From NCBI RefSeq assembly GCF_900128465.1, contig NZ_LT635868.1:539213-576680 (forward strand): a stretch of 37,468 nt of DNA, read 5' to 3'. Source of the DNA: Actinomyces bouchesdurhonensis. Lineage in GTDB: Bacteria; Actinomycetota; Actinomycetes; Actinomycetales; Actinomycetaceae. The notes beneath the pieces are model-generated. The model saw only the letters and a list, made by a program, of their open reading frames with translations, did no database searches and was not told the origin of the DNA. Positions 17,157 through 26,139 of this stretch are shown here, piece after piece. Every line of letters starts with the position of its first letter. Position 1 is the stretch's first letter. Made by a program: the position numbers and the translations under genes.

Positions 17157-19186
17157 GCCTCGTCGAGGCCGTCGATCTGGTCCGCGTTGTTGCGCTGCTC
17201 AATGTGCGCGGCGATCAGCTCGACGGCGCGGTCGACGGCAATGCCGTTGTGCTGCGAGCCGTCGCGCAGGCGGAAGGACACGGCCCCGGCCTCGACGTCC
17301 TCGCCACCGGCGATGAGCGTAAAGGGAACCTTGTCCTTGGACGCGTTGCGGATCTTCTTGCCGAAGCGATCGTCGGACAGGTCGGTCTCGACGCGCACGC
17401 CGCGCTCACGCAGTTTCGCGGCGACGTCCTTGACGTAGCCGTCGAAGGCCTCGGCGACGGGGATGAGGCGGACCTGGACGGGCGAGAGCCACGCCGGGAA
17501 CGCGCCCGCATAGTGCTCGGTGAGGACGCCGATGAAGCGCTCAACGGAACCCAGCTTCGCGGAGTGGATCATGACGGGGCGCTGACGGGTGCCGTCGGCG
17601 GCCGTGTACTCCAGGTCGAAGCGCTCGGGCTGGTTGAAGTCGTACTGAATCGTCGACATCTGCCAGGTGCGGCCGATCGCATCCTTGACCTGGACGGAGA
17701 CCTTCGGGCCGTAGAAGGCGGCGCCGCCCGGATCGGGCACGAGGTCCAGGCCGGTGGCCGCGCAGGCGTCCTCAAGCGCCTTGGTGGCGGCCGCCCAGTC
17801 CTCGTCCGAGCCGATGAACTTGTCCTTCTTCTTGCCGTCCTCGTCGCGCGTGGACAGCTCCAGGTAGAAGTCTTTGAGGCCGAAGGCGGAGAGGATGGAG
17901 AGGAAAAACTCGATCTGCGTGCGAATTTCCTCGGAGGCCTGCTCAGGCGTGCAGTAGGTGTGCGAATCGTCCTGCGTGAAGCCGCGCATGCGGGTTAGGC
18001 CGTGCACGACGCCGCTCTTCTCGTAGCGGTAGTCGTGGCCCAGCTCGTAGAAGCGCAGAGGCAGCTCGCGGTAGGAGCGGCCGCGCGAACGGAAGATGAG
18101 GTTATGCATCGGGCAGTTCATGGCCTTGAGGTAGTACTCCTGGCCTGCCTTGGTCACGTTGCCGTCCTCGTCGCGTTCCTCGTCAACGAGCATGGGTGGG
18201 AACATCGTGTCCGCGTAGTAGGGCAGGTGACCCGACGTGTGGAACAGACCGCCCTTGGAGATCTCGGGGGTGTGGACGAAGTCGAAGCCTGCCTGCTTAT
18301 GACGGTCGGTCACGTAGGACTCGATCTCGTGGCGCAGGATGCCTCCCTTGGGGTGGAAGATGACCAGGCCGGGGCCGATCTCCTCGGGGAAGGAGTACAG
18401 GTCCAGCTCGACTCCGAGGCGGCGGTGGTCGCGGCGCTCGGCTTCCTTGATGCGTTCCTGGTAGGCGACGAGGTCCTCCTTGGAAGCCCAGGCCGTGCCG
18501 TAGATGCGCTGGAGCTGGTCGTTCGACTGGTCGCCCTTCCAGTAGGCGGCTGAAGCCTTGGTGAGCGCGAAGCCGTTGCCGATCAGTTTCGTGGAGGGCA
18601 GGTGGGGGCCGCGGCACAGGTCCTTCCAGGCGACGGAGCCGTCGCGGCGGACGTTGTCGTACATGGTCAGAGTTGCGCCGTCAACCTCGACGGAGGCGCC
18701 CTCCGCGCCCTTGCCTTTCGTGGTCACGAGTTCGAGCTTGTAGGGCTGCTCGGCCAACTCAACGACGGCCTCGTCCTCGGAGACCTCACGGCGCACGAAG
18801 CGCTGCCCTTCCTTGACGATGCGCTTCATGCGCTTTTCGAGGTCGCGCAGCAGCTCGGGGGTGACCGCGTCGATGTTGCCGAAGTCGTAGTAGAAGCCGT
18901 CTGTGATGAACGGGCCGATGCCGAGGTTGACGTCGGGGAAGACGTCCTGAACGGCCTGGGCGAGCACGTGGGTTGCGCTGTGACGCAGGATGTTCAGGCC
19001 GTCTTCGCTGGCCAGTGTGATGGCCTCGACGGTCGTGCCCTCTTCGAAGGGGGTCGCGAGGTCGCGCGGGATGCCGTCGACCTTGATGGCGACGACGTCG
19101 CGGGACTTCTCGAACCACGTCGTGCCCGTGGTCCCCGCCGGTACGGTCTGGTTTTCTCCGTCGATGACGAGCGAGATGTCGGGCAC
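17153..19186 (-). CDS. thrS: Threonyl-tRNA synthetase
   Basis: Class II synthetase of 677 residues. Domain order: N-terminal TGS domain ([14 protein letters not shown] onward), the editing domain with [12 protein letters not shown] (HxxxH), the catalytic core with the zinc-ligand segment AMNCPMHN and the [13 protein letters not shown] motif, and a C-terminal anticodon-binding domain ending near [12 protein letters not shown]. The GTG at 19186 is the start because AAGGAGA lies 4-5 bases upstream; 132 further codons in the same frame are low-complexity Arg/Pro sequence inside and beyond the neighbouring gene. It is the first gene of the ten-gene operon that continues through pimA to the Nudix gene. 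Confidence 0.97.
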   Translation of the reverse strand: MPDISLVIDGENQTVPAGTTGTTWFEKSRDVVAIKVDGIPRDLATPFEEGTTVEAITLASEDGLNILRHSATHVLAQAVQDVFPDVNLGIGPFITDGFYYDFGNIDAVTPELLRDLEKRMKRIVKEGQRFVRREVSEDEAVVELAEQPYKLELVTTKGKGAEGASVEVDGATLTMYDNVRRDGSVAWKDLCRGPHLPSTKLIGNGFALTKASAAYWKGDQSNDQLQRIYGTAWASKEDLVAYQERIKEAERRDHRRLGVELDLYSFPEEIGPGLVIFHPKGGILRHEIESYVTDRHKQAGFDFVHTPEISKGGLFHTSGHLPYYADTMFPPMLVDEERDEDGNVTKAGQEYYLKAMNCPMHNLIFRSRGRSYRELPLRFYELGHDYRYEKSGVVHGLTRMRGFTQDDSHTYCTPEQASEEIRTQIEFFLSILSAFGLKDFYLELSTRDEDGKKKDKFIGSDEDWAAATKALEDACAATGLDLVPDPGGAAFYGPKVSVQVKDAIGRTWQMSTIQYDFNQPERFDLEYTAADGTRQRPVMIHSAKLGSVERFIGVLTEHYAGAFPAWLSPVQVRLIPVAEAFDGYVKDVAAKLRERGVRVETDLSDDRFGKKIRNASKDKVPFTLIAGGEDVEAGAVSFRLRDGSQHNGIAVDRAVELIAAHIEQRNNADQIDGLDEA

Positions 19187-19232
19187 AGTGTCTCCTTGGT
19201 CGATACGGTCGATGCAGTTAGGTGCTAGTGGG

Positions 19233-19238
19233 ATTCTA
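19233..19238 (-). promoter_or_regulatory. Candidate -10 element of the thrS operon
   Basis: On the minus strand TAGAAT (5 of 6 matches to TATAAT) precedes the thrS GTG by 46 bases, immediately after a GC-rich inverted repeat (CGCCCG/CGGGCG within 19240-19255) that may end the upstream fem gene. No good -35 is visible. The 71-bp gap 19187-19257 must hold any dedicated promoter for the long operon. Confidence 0.35.
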
Positions 19239-19257
19239 ACGCCCGGGGGCGGGCGAT

Positions 19258-20283
19258 TCAGGAGCGGGCGCGCCAGTCCTTGATCGCTTTTGCGGCGCTC
19301 AGGGCGCGATAGGTGTTCTTTTTGACGGGCATATCCCATCCGCCGGGGACGTCGGTGAAGTGCGCCGCAAAGGCGCTCTTGTACTTGCCGACGCTGTAGA
19401 GATCGGGGCAGCGCGGGGAGTGTGCGCCCATGAGGTCGAATTCGCGCACGCCGTCGCGGGCGAGGAACTCGGCGGCCAGGAAGTCCAGGACCGGGGGTTG
19501 GCGCAGGCGTCGACCGGCCTCGGTGGAGGCGCCGTATTCGGCCTGCGCGCGGATCCCCTCCACGAGGCAAAAGTCCCAGCACAGGATGGCGCCGTCGGCG
19601 TCGCGCATGGAGAAGATGCGCGCGTGCTTGGGTCCCAGCGTGGTGAGCAGGCTCATGTAGTAGGCCTTGGGGTGAGGACGGAAACCGTCACGCTCGGCGG
19701 TCTCCTCCATCACCGCGTAGTACTCGTCGATGACGTCAGTGGCGTTCGCCGTGTCCTCGTGGAAGGTGATGCCTTCCGCTTTGCCTTTCTTCAGGCCGGA
19801 ACGGATGGAGCGCTTGCCGGACTTCGGCATTGCCGCGAGGATCGCCTCCTCGGTCTTGCCGGAGGTATCAATGACGACGGTTCGGTCGTAGGAGATGGTC
19901 TGCAGGGGCATCACCAGATCCGGGTGCTGGTAGATGGCGTGCAGGCGCACGAAGACGACGGACTTGTCCCGCTTCTTGATCTCGCGCAGCAGGTCCGCGC
20001 GCAATGCGGCCTCACGTTCGGGGGTCGCTTCCTTGACCCATGTGGGTCCCCACTTGGCCCACAGGTAATGCACGCCTCGCACCGCGTATTTGTAGAGGGT
20101 GATGAAAGCGACCTTGGTGTCGTCCTCGCACCATGCGTACCGTCCCCACACACCGTGCCCCTGGGACTTTTCGAAAGCCTCCCACACGCAGGCCTGTTCG
20201 ATGGGCAGGGAACGGTCCTGGAAACCCGAGACTGCTGCGATTTTGTCTTCTTGGGAGATAGGCACGAGAGAGGTGGTCGTCAT
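19258..20283 (-). CDS. FemAB/FemX-family aminoacyl transferase, probable peptidoglycan cross-bridge enzyme
   Basis: The 341-residue protein shows the double-GNAT Fem pattern. Early segments include [12 protein letters not shown] and [10 protein letters not shown]; a central conserved helix-turn, [17 protein letters not shown], corresponds to the usual MKxKTRxNIRxAxKKGV motif; and the C-terminus has [25 protein letters not shown], matching the DLxG...GLYxFKxGFG family ending. Fem proteins use aminoacyl-tRNA to extend the stem-peptide side chain of lipid II in the cytoplasm. The ATG at 20283 is preceded by ACGAGGA. It is 105 bp downstream of an ATP-grasp ligase gene on the same strand, a pairing consistent with a bridge containing both an L- and a D-amino acid. 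Confidence 0.88.
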   Translation of the reverse strand: MTTTSLVPISQEDKIAAVSGFQDRSLPIEQACVWEAFEKSQGHGVWGRYAWCEDDTKVAFITLYKYAVRGVHYLWAKWGPTWVKEATPEREAALRADLLREIKKRDKSVVFVRLHAIYQHPDLVMPLQTISYDRTVVIDTSGKTEEAILAAMPKSGKRSIRSGLKKGKAEGITFHEDTANATDVIDEYYAVMEETAERDGFRPHPKAYYMSLLTTLGPKHARIFSMRDADGAILCWDFCLVEGIRAQAEYGASTEAGRRLRQPPVLDFLAAEFLARDGVREFDLMGAHSPRCPDLYSVGKYKSAFAAHFTDVPGGWDMPVKKNTYRALSAAKAIKDWRARS

Positions 20284-20388
20284 GGTGTCCTCGTTAGTCG
20301 AAACGTACGGTCGCGTGTCGCAGGCCAGTTTAGCAGGGGCCGTTCCCCCATCGACGAGGCCGAGGCCGAGTGAGGGGGCCAAGCTCGG

Positions 20389-21666
20389 TCAGTACGAGGT
20401 TTGGGTCGGCTCGGGATAGAAGCGCGCGAACTTACGCCGATGGTTTTGCTTTTGAAGCCATACGGTGATGTTGCGGCGCAGATCCTTCTCGGTGGGATTG
20501 AGGAGTAGGTCGAAGCGGCGCCCCTCGCGGATAATGCGCTTCACGCGTGCACGCAACTGCGTGTCAGTGATGTAACGGAGCAGGAGGGAGTCGGGAACCA
20601 TCGTGTATAGGATCTCGTCCTTCGCTTGTGTTTGCTCGCAGGCTTGACCGTCGATGAGGTCGGCGACCATGGGAATCATCGGATTTGCGCCCGCGGCTGC
20701 CATGTACCAGTTGTTGCGTCCGATGCGCGGGTTAACCTCGAAGAAGACGGCCCGACCGTCACGCGGATCGATCTTGACATCGAAGTTTGCAAATCCGCGG
20801 TAGCCGTTGTCGGTAAGCAGCGTGCAGGCGTCCTCCCACAGTGAGGGGAAATCCTCGGTGATCATGGCAACGGGGTTACCAATCATTGTCGGGGCGTGAT
20901 CCTCTAGGAGCACACGGGCAGAGCCGATGAGGGTGACCTCACCGCGGGAGTCCACGTAGGCGGTGATTGAACGCATCGCGGTGTTGTCGCCGGGGATCAG
21001 TTCCTGAACCAGGAAGGTGTCCCGGAACCCCGAAGCCTTGAGGGTCTCCCACAGCTGGGCGAGCTCGTCGGGCGTGTCGATGAACCAGATCTTGCGTTTG
21101 CCCTCGAATTCGAGGACGTCGTAGGGCTCGCCGTTGGCGGGCTTGGCGACCACGGGGAAAGCAAAGGGAATCTCCGGGCCAACCCAGGCCTCGTCCAACG
21201 CGTGCGAGAAATCGACGACGACTGTGCGCGGCGTATCGATACCCGCCCGCTCGCAGGCGCGCGCGAACTCCGCCTTATCCGTGAGCCGATTCATGACTTC
21301 CTCGCTGGGGAAGGGCAGCGCGTAGTGACGCGAGAGCGCATCCATGTTGCGCGCCACGAACGCAGAGAAAATGTCGTGGTTCGCCATCAGGATGAGCTTC
21401 TTGTCCGGGTGGCTCCCCGCGATCGTCATGAGAGTGTCAAGCAACTGAGCATCGGTCGCGTGAGCGCTCACGTGGTGGACATCAAAAAAGTGTGACCGTG
21501 TGATCGAATCGGTGGGCTGCGACCCCACGCAGATGCAGCGACACCCAAAGGCCTCGTTGAAACAACGCCCAATACCGTAGACCCCGAAGTCTCCACCGAT
21601 GATGACGGGGAGGATGTCTTGACGGGGAGTGAGCGGGCGAGGCCGCGTCAAGTAGTCGATTGTCAT
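20389..21666 (-). CDS. ATP-grasp carboxylate-amine ligase (D-aspartate ligase-like)
   Basis: The 425-residue protein starts with a Rossmann-like segment, VIIGGDFGVYGIGRCFNEAF, which resembles the N-terminus of Enterococcus faecium D-Asp ligase (from memory). The ATP-grasp core follows: FPVVAKPANGEPYD (lysine strand), LVQELIPGDNT (hinge) and FFEVNPRIGRNNWYM (metal-binding Glu/Asn). Such enzymes activate a carboxylate as acyl phosphate and couple it to an amine. With the adjacent Fem gene, the likeliest role is adding a D-acidic residue (D-Asp or D-Glu) to the peptidoglycan bridge. Annotation pipelines often call this group carbamoyl-phosphate synthase-like. Substrate identity is inferred, not visible. 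Confidence 0.82.
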   Translation of the reverse strand: MTIDYLTRPRPLTPRQDILPVIIGGDFGVYGIGRCFNEAFGCRCICVGSQPTDSITRSHFFDVHHVSAHATDAQLLDTLMTIAGSHPDKKLILMANHDIFSAFVARNMDALSRHYALPFPSEEVMNRLTDKAEFARACERAGIDTPRTVVVDFSHALDEAWVGPEIPFAFPVVAKPANGEPYDVLEFEGKRKIWFIDTPDELAQLWETLKASGFRDTFLVQELIPGDNTAMRSITAYVDSRGEVTLIGSARVLLEDHAPTMIGNPVAMITEDFPSLWEDACTLLTDNGYRGFANFDVKIDPRDGRAVFFEVNPRIGRNNWYMAAAGANPMIPMVADLIDGQACEQTQAKDEILYTMVPDSLLLRYITDTQLRARVKRIIREGRRFDLLLNPTEKDLRRNITVWLQKQNHRRKFARFYPEPTQTSY

Positions 21667-21737
21667 GCCCCCAGCCTAGCGCCTGGTAGGATACAGAACG
21701 ATCCCTGAGACCTGACTCACCACCACGAAAGTAGCGT

Positions 21738-22418
21738 ATGAGCACCCCTTTCCCCCCTAACAACCAGCAGCCCTTCCCCAACCAGCAGGTGAGTGGCCTC
21801 CCCCCACAGTCCGGCTACCAGCAGGGTGCACCGCAGGGCTTTGGGGCCGCGACGCCCGCACAGGGTCCGTACGGCGGCCAACCAATGGGCCGCACACCCA
21901 ACAAATCCAACGGCGGCCTCATCGCAGCAATCATCGCAGGAGTGTTTGTCATCACCCTTATCGGCGGCATCGTCGTCATGGGAATATTCTCAGCCGCCAC
22001 GGAGGAACGCTCCGCCGGGGACCGTTCTTCCTCTCCCTCACCCACCTCAACCTACTCCCCCACGCAAAACCCCCAGCCTTCAACAACACCCAGCCCGCGC
22101 TCGACATCGACATCCAGCCCTCGTCCGACGGCAACAAGTTCCTCTGGCACCGGCCTCACGTCCTCCGAAGAAACGGGCGTTATGAACGAGTGCAAGGCCG
22201 CGCTGGGCCAGTCAATTTCCAACGGATACATCACAGAGCGCACGGTTAAGAGGTACGGCACGAATAGCGATGGCTTGCCCCAGTACACCGTGGACGGCAC
22301 CCTGACCGGCACATACCTGACGACTGGAAAGACGGGCACGTACAACTTCACCTGCACCGTCGTCTACCACACCGACAGCAAACTGTACGAAGCCTGGGCG
22401 TTCATCAGCGCGAAGTAA
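21738..22418 (+). CDS. Proline-rich membrane-anchored protein with extracytoplasmic domain, function unknown
   Basis: The 226-residue protein has three parts. A Pro/Gln/Gly-rich cytoplasmic N-terminus (about 1-57) precedes one membrane helix (about 59-86, GGLIAAIIAGVFVITLIGG). A Ser/Thr/Pro linker (about 92-140) leads to a compact C-terminal domain of about 85 residues with two cysteines (C152, C206) that could form a disulfide outside the cell. The architecture resembles DUF4190/DUF4333-like actinobacterial membrane proteins, but I do not recognise the C-terminal domain. The Shine-Dalgarno is weak. It ends 4 bp before the alpha-glucosidase start, so the two are probably co-transcribed, although a functional link is unknown. 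Confidence 0.82.
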   Translation: MSTPFPPNNQQPFPNQQVSGLPPQSGYQQGAPQGFGAATPAQGPYGGQPMGRTPNKSNGGLIAAIIAGVFVITLIGGIVVMGIFSAATEERSAGDRSSSPSPTSTYSPTQNPQPSTTPSPRSTSTSSPRPTATSSSGTGLTSSEETGVMNECKAALGQSISNGYITERTVKRYGTNSDGLPQYTVDGTLTGTYLTTGKTGTYNFTCTVVYHTDSKLYEAWAFISAK

Positions 22419-22422
22419 CCCC

Positions 22423-24183
22423 ATGATTGTCCGACCCAGCCTCTTACCCGCCGCCAGGGTCCACGCGGACCCATGGTGGATGAACGCCATCCTGTACCAG
22501 ATCTATCCGCGTTCTTTCCAGGACATGAACGGGGACGGGGTCGGCGACCTGGAGGGGATTGATCGCCGCCTCGATTACCTGGCGGACCTCGGTATCGACA
22601 TCGTCTGGATTTCACCTATCTACCGCTCACCTCAGGCGGACAACGGGTATGACATCTCCGACTACCGCGACATCGATCCGCTGTTCGGCGACCTCACCAC
22701 TTTTGATGCCCTTGTAAGCCACGCTCACGAACTCGGTATACGTGTCGTCATGGATCTGGTAGTGAACCACACCTCGGTGGAGCATCCGTGGTTCGTGCAG
22801 TCCGCCTCGGGAATCGACTCACCGCGTCGCGACTGGTACTACTGGCGCGACCCCAGACCCGGCACAGTCCCTGGCTCCGCGGGTGCTGAGCCCAACAACT
22901 GGGAGTCTTTTTTCGGTGGTCCCGCGTGGGAGTACGATCCAGCGTCGGGCCAGTACTATCTTCATTTGTTTGCACGCGAGCAGCCTGACCTGAACTGGGA
23001 GAATCCCCAGGTCCGCGACGCTGTGTACGACATGATGAACTGGTGGCTGGATCGGGGCGTGGATGGTTTCCGTGTCGATGCGATCGACGTCATCTCGAAG
23101 TTCCCAGGATTGCCCGACGGCGGACCCGCCCGGGCGCCGTTCGGTGTGGGACACGAGTGTTTCGCGGACGGCCCGCGCCTACATGAGTTTCTTCAGGAGA
23201 TGCACGAGCGCACTTTTGCCCTGCATCCCGGATCGTTTACGGTCGGTGAGGCGTCCAACGCGTCACCTGAATCTGCGCTCTTGTTCTGCGATCCCGCTCG
23301 GCGAGAGTTCAACATGCTGATTCAGTTCGAGCACGTCAACCTCGGCCAGGAGGCCGGTAAGTTCTCGCCACGCCCCCTTGCCGAGGGAGAGCTAGCCGAT
23401 GTTCTGACACGCTGGCAAGAGACTCTCGCAGATCGAGGATGGAACGCCCTGTACGTGGAGAACCACGATCAGCCACGCGCGGTGACCCGCTTCGGGGATC
23501 CCGATGCTTTCTGGTTCGAATCCGCGACTGCTCTCGCCACCGCCTACTTCCTTCAGCGCGGCACCCCCTTCATCTACCAGGGCCAGGAGATCGGTATGCT
23601 CGGCGGGTGCTTCACGCGAGCGAGCGATTTCCGGGATGTTGAATCACTCAACTACCTGCGTGCGAGCGGTTCCACCCTCGTCCCGGCTGGCTTAGCTGCC
23701 ATCTCGCGCGACAACGGGCGCACCCCCATGCAGTGGGATGATTCACCGAACGCAGGCTTCACGTCGGGAATACCGTGGATCGACGTGCCGACCTCGGCGA
23801 CACGCATCAACGTTGACGCTCAGCTCCACGATCCTTCTTCCGTCCTCGCTTATTACCGTGCGCTCATCGAGGCACGCCATCGCATCCCGGCTCTTACTTT
23901 CGGGTCCTTTGAACGGATCGACGCTGGCTCACCCGCGATCTTCGCGTACATGCGCGCGTGTGAGGGCAGCGCCGTTCTCGTCGTGGTTAATCTGTCGGGG
24001 CGCGCCCTCACTCCTGCTCGTACCCTCCAGGACGAGGCCTACTGCGCTTCTCGCTGGAGCCTGTACTTGAGCAACGCTACAGAGGAAGTCAGAGACGGTT
24101 CTTCGGGCTGTGCCGAGCACGACCCATCCCCTGCTTCTGTTCTTGCTCCGTGGGAGGCCCGGGTCTACGTGAGTTCACGCTAG
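22423..24183 (+). CDS. GH13 alpha-glucosidase (GH13_31-like, probable alpha-1,4 specificity)
   Basis: The 586-residue cytoplasmic enzyme has no signal peptide. It shows the calcium-loop-like DMNGDGVGDL (34-43), VVMDLVVNHTS (region I), the nucleophile D219 in GFRVDAIDV, the acid/base E276 in TVGEASN and D349 in VENHDQPR. The overall pattern is that of oligo-1,6-glucosidase/maltase enzymes. The residue after the nucleophile is Ala220; in this subfamily small residues there are associated with alpha-1,4 preference, whereas Val marks 1,6-preferring enzymes, so maltase-type action on malto-oligosaccharides is favoured. No sugar transporter or LacI regulator is adjacent, so it may serve internal glycogen breakdown with GlgX (inference). 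Confidence 0.93.
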   Translation: MIVRPSLLPAARVHADPWWMNAILYQIYPRSFQDMNGDGVGDLEGIDRRLDYLADLGIDIVWISPIYRSPQADNGYDISDYRDIDPLFGDLTTFDALVSHAHELGIRVVMDLVVNHTSVEHPWFVQSASGIDSPRRDWYYWRDPRPGTVPGSAGAEPNNWESFFGGPAWEYDPASGQYYLHLFAREQPDLNWENPQVRDAVYDMMNWWLDRGVDGFRVDAIDVISKFPGLPDGGPARAPFGVGHECFADGPRLHEFLQEMHERTFALHPGSFTVGEASNASPESALLFCDPARREFNMLIQFEHVNLGQEAGKFSPRPLAEGELADVLTRWQETLADRGWNALYVENHDQPRAVTRFGDPDAFWFESATALATAYFLQRGTPFIYQGQEIGMLGGCFTRASDFRDVESLNYLRASGSTLVPAGLAAISRDNGRTPMQWDDSPNAGFTSGIPWIDVPTSATRINVDAQLHDPSSVLAYYRALIEARHRIPALTFGSFERIDAGSPAIFAYMRACEGSAVLVVVNLSGRALTPARTLQDEAYCASRWSLYLSNATEEVRDGSSGCAEHDPSPASVLAPWEARVYVSSR

Positions 24184-24357
24184 GACCCTTGCGTGTGCAC
24201 CGCACGGTCGGCGATTTGTTGTGCTGGAACGATTCTACCTGCACCAAACCGTTCGAGTTCCCTCCCGCTTTCTTATCGTTCCGCGGTCGTGTCCACTGTG
24301 GCGTCCGCTGCCATAGTCGCGATGTCTGCGCTCGCACCTTTATCGGTTCTATCAACG

Positions 24358-24396
24358 ACCGTGGGTGGGAGGAACATCGTTCCTCCCACCCACGGT
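24358..24396. terminator. Strong bidirectional terminator between the convergent alpha-glucosidase and adhesin genes
   Basis: A perfect 18-bp inverted repeat (left arm 24358-24375, right arm 24379-24396) with a 3-base loop lies between two convergent genes. Flanking AACG/CGTT bases can pair further after an interruption. Neither side has a long T-run, so the very stable stem rather than a U-tract would drive termination. The rest of the 242-bp gap (24184-24425) shows no gene. Confidence 0.8.
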
Positions 24397-24425
24397 GAGG
24401 CGGTCGTTAATCCGGTGCTTTCAGT

Positions 24426-26057
24426 TCAGCCGCGATGACGCTTGGCCGCTATGAACGACAGGCCGACAATCGCGATGATTCCCGCCAGAGCACCCAGTCC
24501 TGACGCGTCGGCACCTGTCGTTGCAAGCTTGGGTGCGGGCGACGGCGAAACCGAAGGCGTTGGCGCAGGACTCGACGGGGTGGCCGAAGGCGTGGGGGTC
24601 GGGGTAGGAGCGAGTGTATTCGTCAACGTCAGTGAATAGACGTGGTCGTCGCTCAGAGTGAACGTCGCCTCACGATTGTCGGCTGCGAGCGTAACACCGT
24701 CAGCAGTTTCGAAGACTCGGCTGGCCGCGTCGTTCCACGTGATCTCAGCGGACGCGGGCAGATCACCCTCGGTGACGGTAACGACGGTTCCCAGAGGTAG
24801 GGACTCTGGGTAACTGTACGTCTCCCCCGCCTTGATGGTTGTCTCAAAGGTCTTATCCACGGACGGGTCGGCGACGTTCTTCAGAGTGATGACCAGGGTG
24901 TAGTCGAGATCCTTGGCTGATTCGGGAAGATCGCCCTCGACTTTCTTGGTCACGGAGAACGTCTGATGCGCGTAAGCGTCTGCGGTCGCACCGTAACGCA
25001 GGACCTTCCTGACGGGTTCAACAGTCTTACCGGGAACGTTGAACGTCACTGTGTTGGCGAATTCACCAAGGACGTCTCCTGCACGCTTCGCACCCTCGAC
25101 GCGAGCAGGAAGCAGAATAATTGCCGACTGGTTGGCGGGGATTTCGGCGAGCGTGACAGTGACTTTCGTGGAGGTGCACTCAATCTGGGCGGCGTTACCG
25201 AAGGCCCCGTTCGACGTATCGTTCACCTGGCGCAGACCGTCGGAAGTCGTCGGGTCGGTCACCAGGTAGGTGTGGGTCTTCGTGTAATCGTTGACGGTGT
25301 TACAGTCGAAGCTCCAGCGGGAACCTGCGGGGACCTCATCGACGATCGAAGCACCGGAGACCGCGGCATCACCGGCGGGCACAATGACTCGCCACATGAT
25401 TGCCTTATTCTCGTCGCCGTCTTCGTTTTCTGTCAGATTCAGCCATCCGTCCTTCTGATAGTGGGCTTCACCAGGAGTCCGGCGAGTCATCTCGAGGTTG
25501 CGTGTCACCTTCCCGCCGACCGTCACAACGTAGTGTTCGCCGCCGGGGCCGCTGTACTGCGCCAAACCGTGCGTCGTCACCGTACCGTACCACTGGGCAG
25601 CGGATTCAACCCTGTCGTTGAAAACGACGGTCACATTGCCATCGGCACCCCAGGTACCACAACCGACCACGATATTGTCGTGCGAGACCACATCGAAGGC
25701 ACGGGCGACGTTTGGACGAAGCACCGACTCGCCGTTCGCTTGGTTGACAACGTTCGCGTTATAGGTGAAGTAGTCGCCTGCCTTGACATGCCCTGTGCTC
25801 TTCCAGGGAAGCTTGACACCCAGGTCCCACCAGTCGCCCACCGAGTGAATCTCGTGGTCGCTCTGGTCGACCAACTGGGCATTGTTCCAATCAAGCGTGA
25901 CCTTATCGCTTACATTCGTCACCGCGCCAGGACATGCGGGAGCGTCTGCGTAAGCGGGAACCTGTGCGCCAACGAATTGCGTGAAGCCAAGAAAACTCAG
26001 TATCAAAGCAACGGCTGCTAAGTATGCGCCCAGATGACGGCGCTTCACGGCGACCAT
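24426..26057 (-). CDS. Cell-wall-anchored surface adhesin with LATTG sorting signal
   Basis: The 543-residue protein begins with a signal peptide (about 1-38: basic MVAVKRRH, hydrophobic core, cleavage near AYADA). Next come beta-rich Ig-like adhesin domains starting CPGAVTNVSDKVTLDW, including VKAGDYFTYNANVV, which resembles SdrG/agglutinin-type N-domains. A DUF5979-like repeat domain lies at about 370-480 (VTKKVEGDLPES...), followed by a Pro/Thr/Ser wall-spanning segment (PTPTPTPSATPSS). The C-terminal sorting signal is LATTG at 511-515, a hydrophobic helix and the basic tail AAKRHRG. LAxTG is the preferred motif of class E sortases. AGGAG lies about 7 bases before the ATG. The ligand is unknown and no sortase gene is in the window. 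Confidence 0.88.
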   Translation of the reverse strand: MVAVKRRHLGAYLAAVALILSFLGFTQFVGAQVPAYADAPACPGAVTNVSDKVTLDWNNAQLVDQSDHEIHSVGDWWDLGVKLPWKSTGHVKAGDYFTYNANVVNQANGESVLRPNVARAFDVVSHDNIVVGCGTWGADGNVTVVFNDRVESAAQWYGTVTTHGLAQYSGPGGEHYVVTVGGKVTRNLEMTRRTPGEAHYQKDGWLNLTENEDGDENKAIMWRVIVPAGDAAVSGASIVDEVPAGSRWSFDCNTVNDYTKTHTYLVTDPTTSDGLRQVNDTSNGAFGNAAQIECTSTKVTVTLAEIPANQSAIILLPARVEGAKRAGDVLGEFANTVTFNVPGKTVEPVRKVLRYGATADAYAHQTFSVTKKVEGDLPESAKDLDYTLVITLKNVADPSVDKTFETTIKAGETYSYPESLPLGTVVTVTEGDLPASAEITWNDAASRVFETADGVTLAADNREATFTLSDDHVYSLTLTNTLAPTPTPTPSATPSSPAPTPSVSPSPAPKLATTGADASGLGALAGIIAIVGLSFIAAKRHRG

Positions 26058-26107
26058 AGATAACTCCTGTCAACGGGATATGCGACGATGTCGCTTCATG
26101 CATTGCC

Positions 26108-26138
26108 AGTCTATGTCACCGTCCTGCAATTTGGTCAA
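26108..26138 (-). promoter_or_regulatory. Candidate promoter of the adhesin gene
   Basis: On the minus strand TTGACC (26138-26133) and TAGACT (26113-26108) are separated by 19 bases and lie about 50-80 bases before the adhesin ATG. The hexamers are good to fair but the spacing is longer than ideal, so this is tentative. Confidence 0.3.
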
Positions 26139-26139
26139 G

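Noticed and set aside
19360-20373. A 337-codon plus-strand frame opposite the fem gene
   Set aside because: Gly/Val/His-rich shadow of a recognised FemAB protein; no motif of its own.
24966-26021. A 351-codon plus-strand frame opposite the adhesin gene
   Set aside because: Antisense shadow; the minus-strand adhesin has a signal peptide, domain layout and sorting signal that explain the region.
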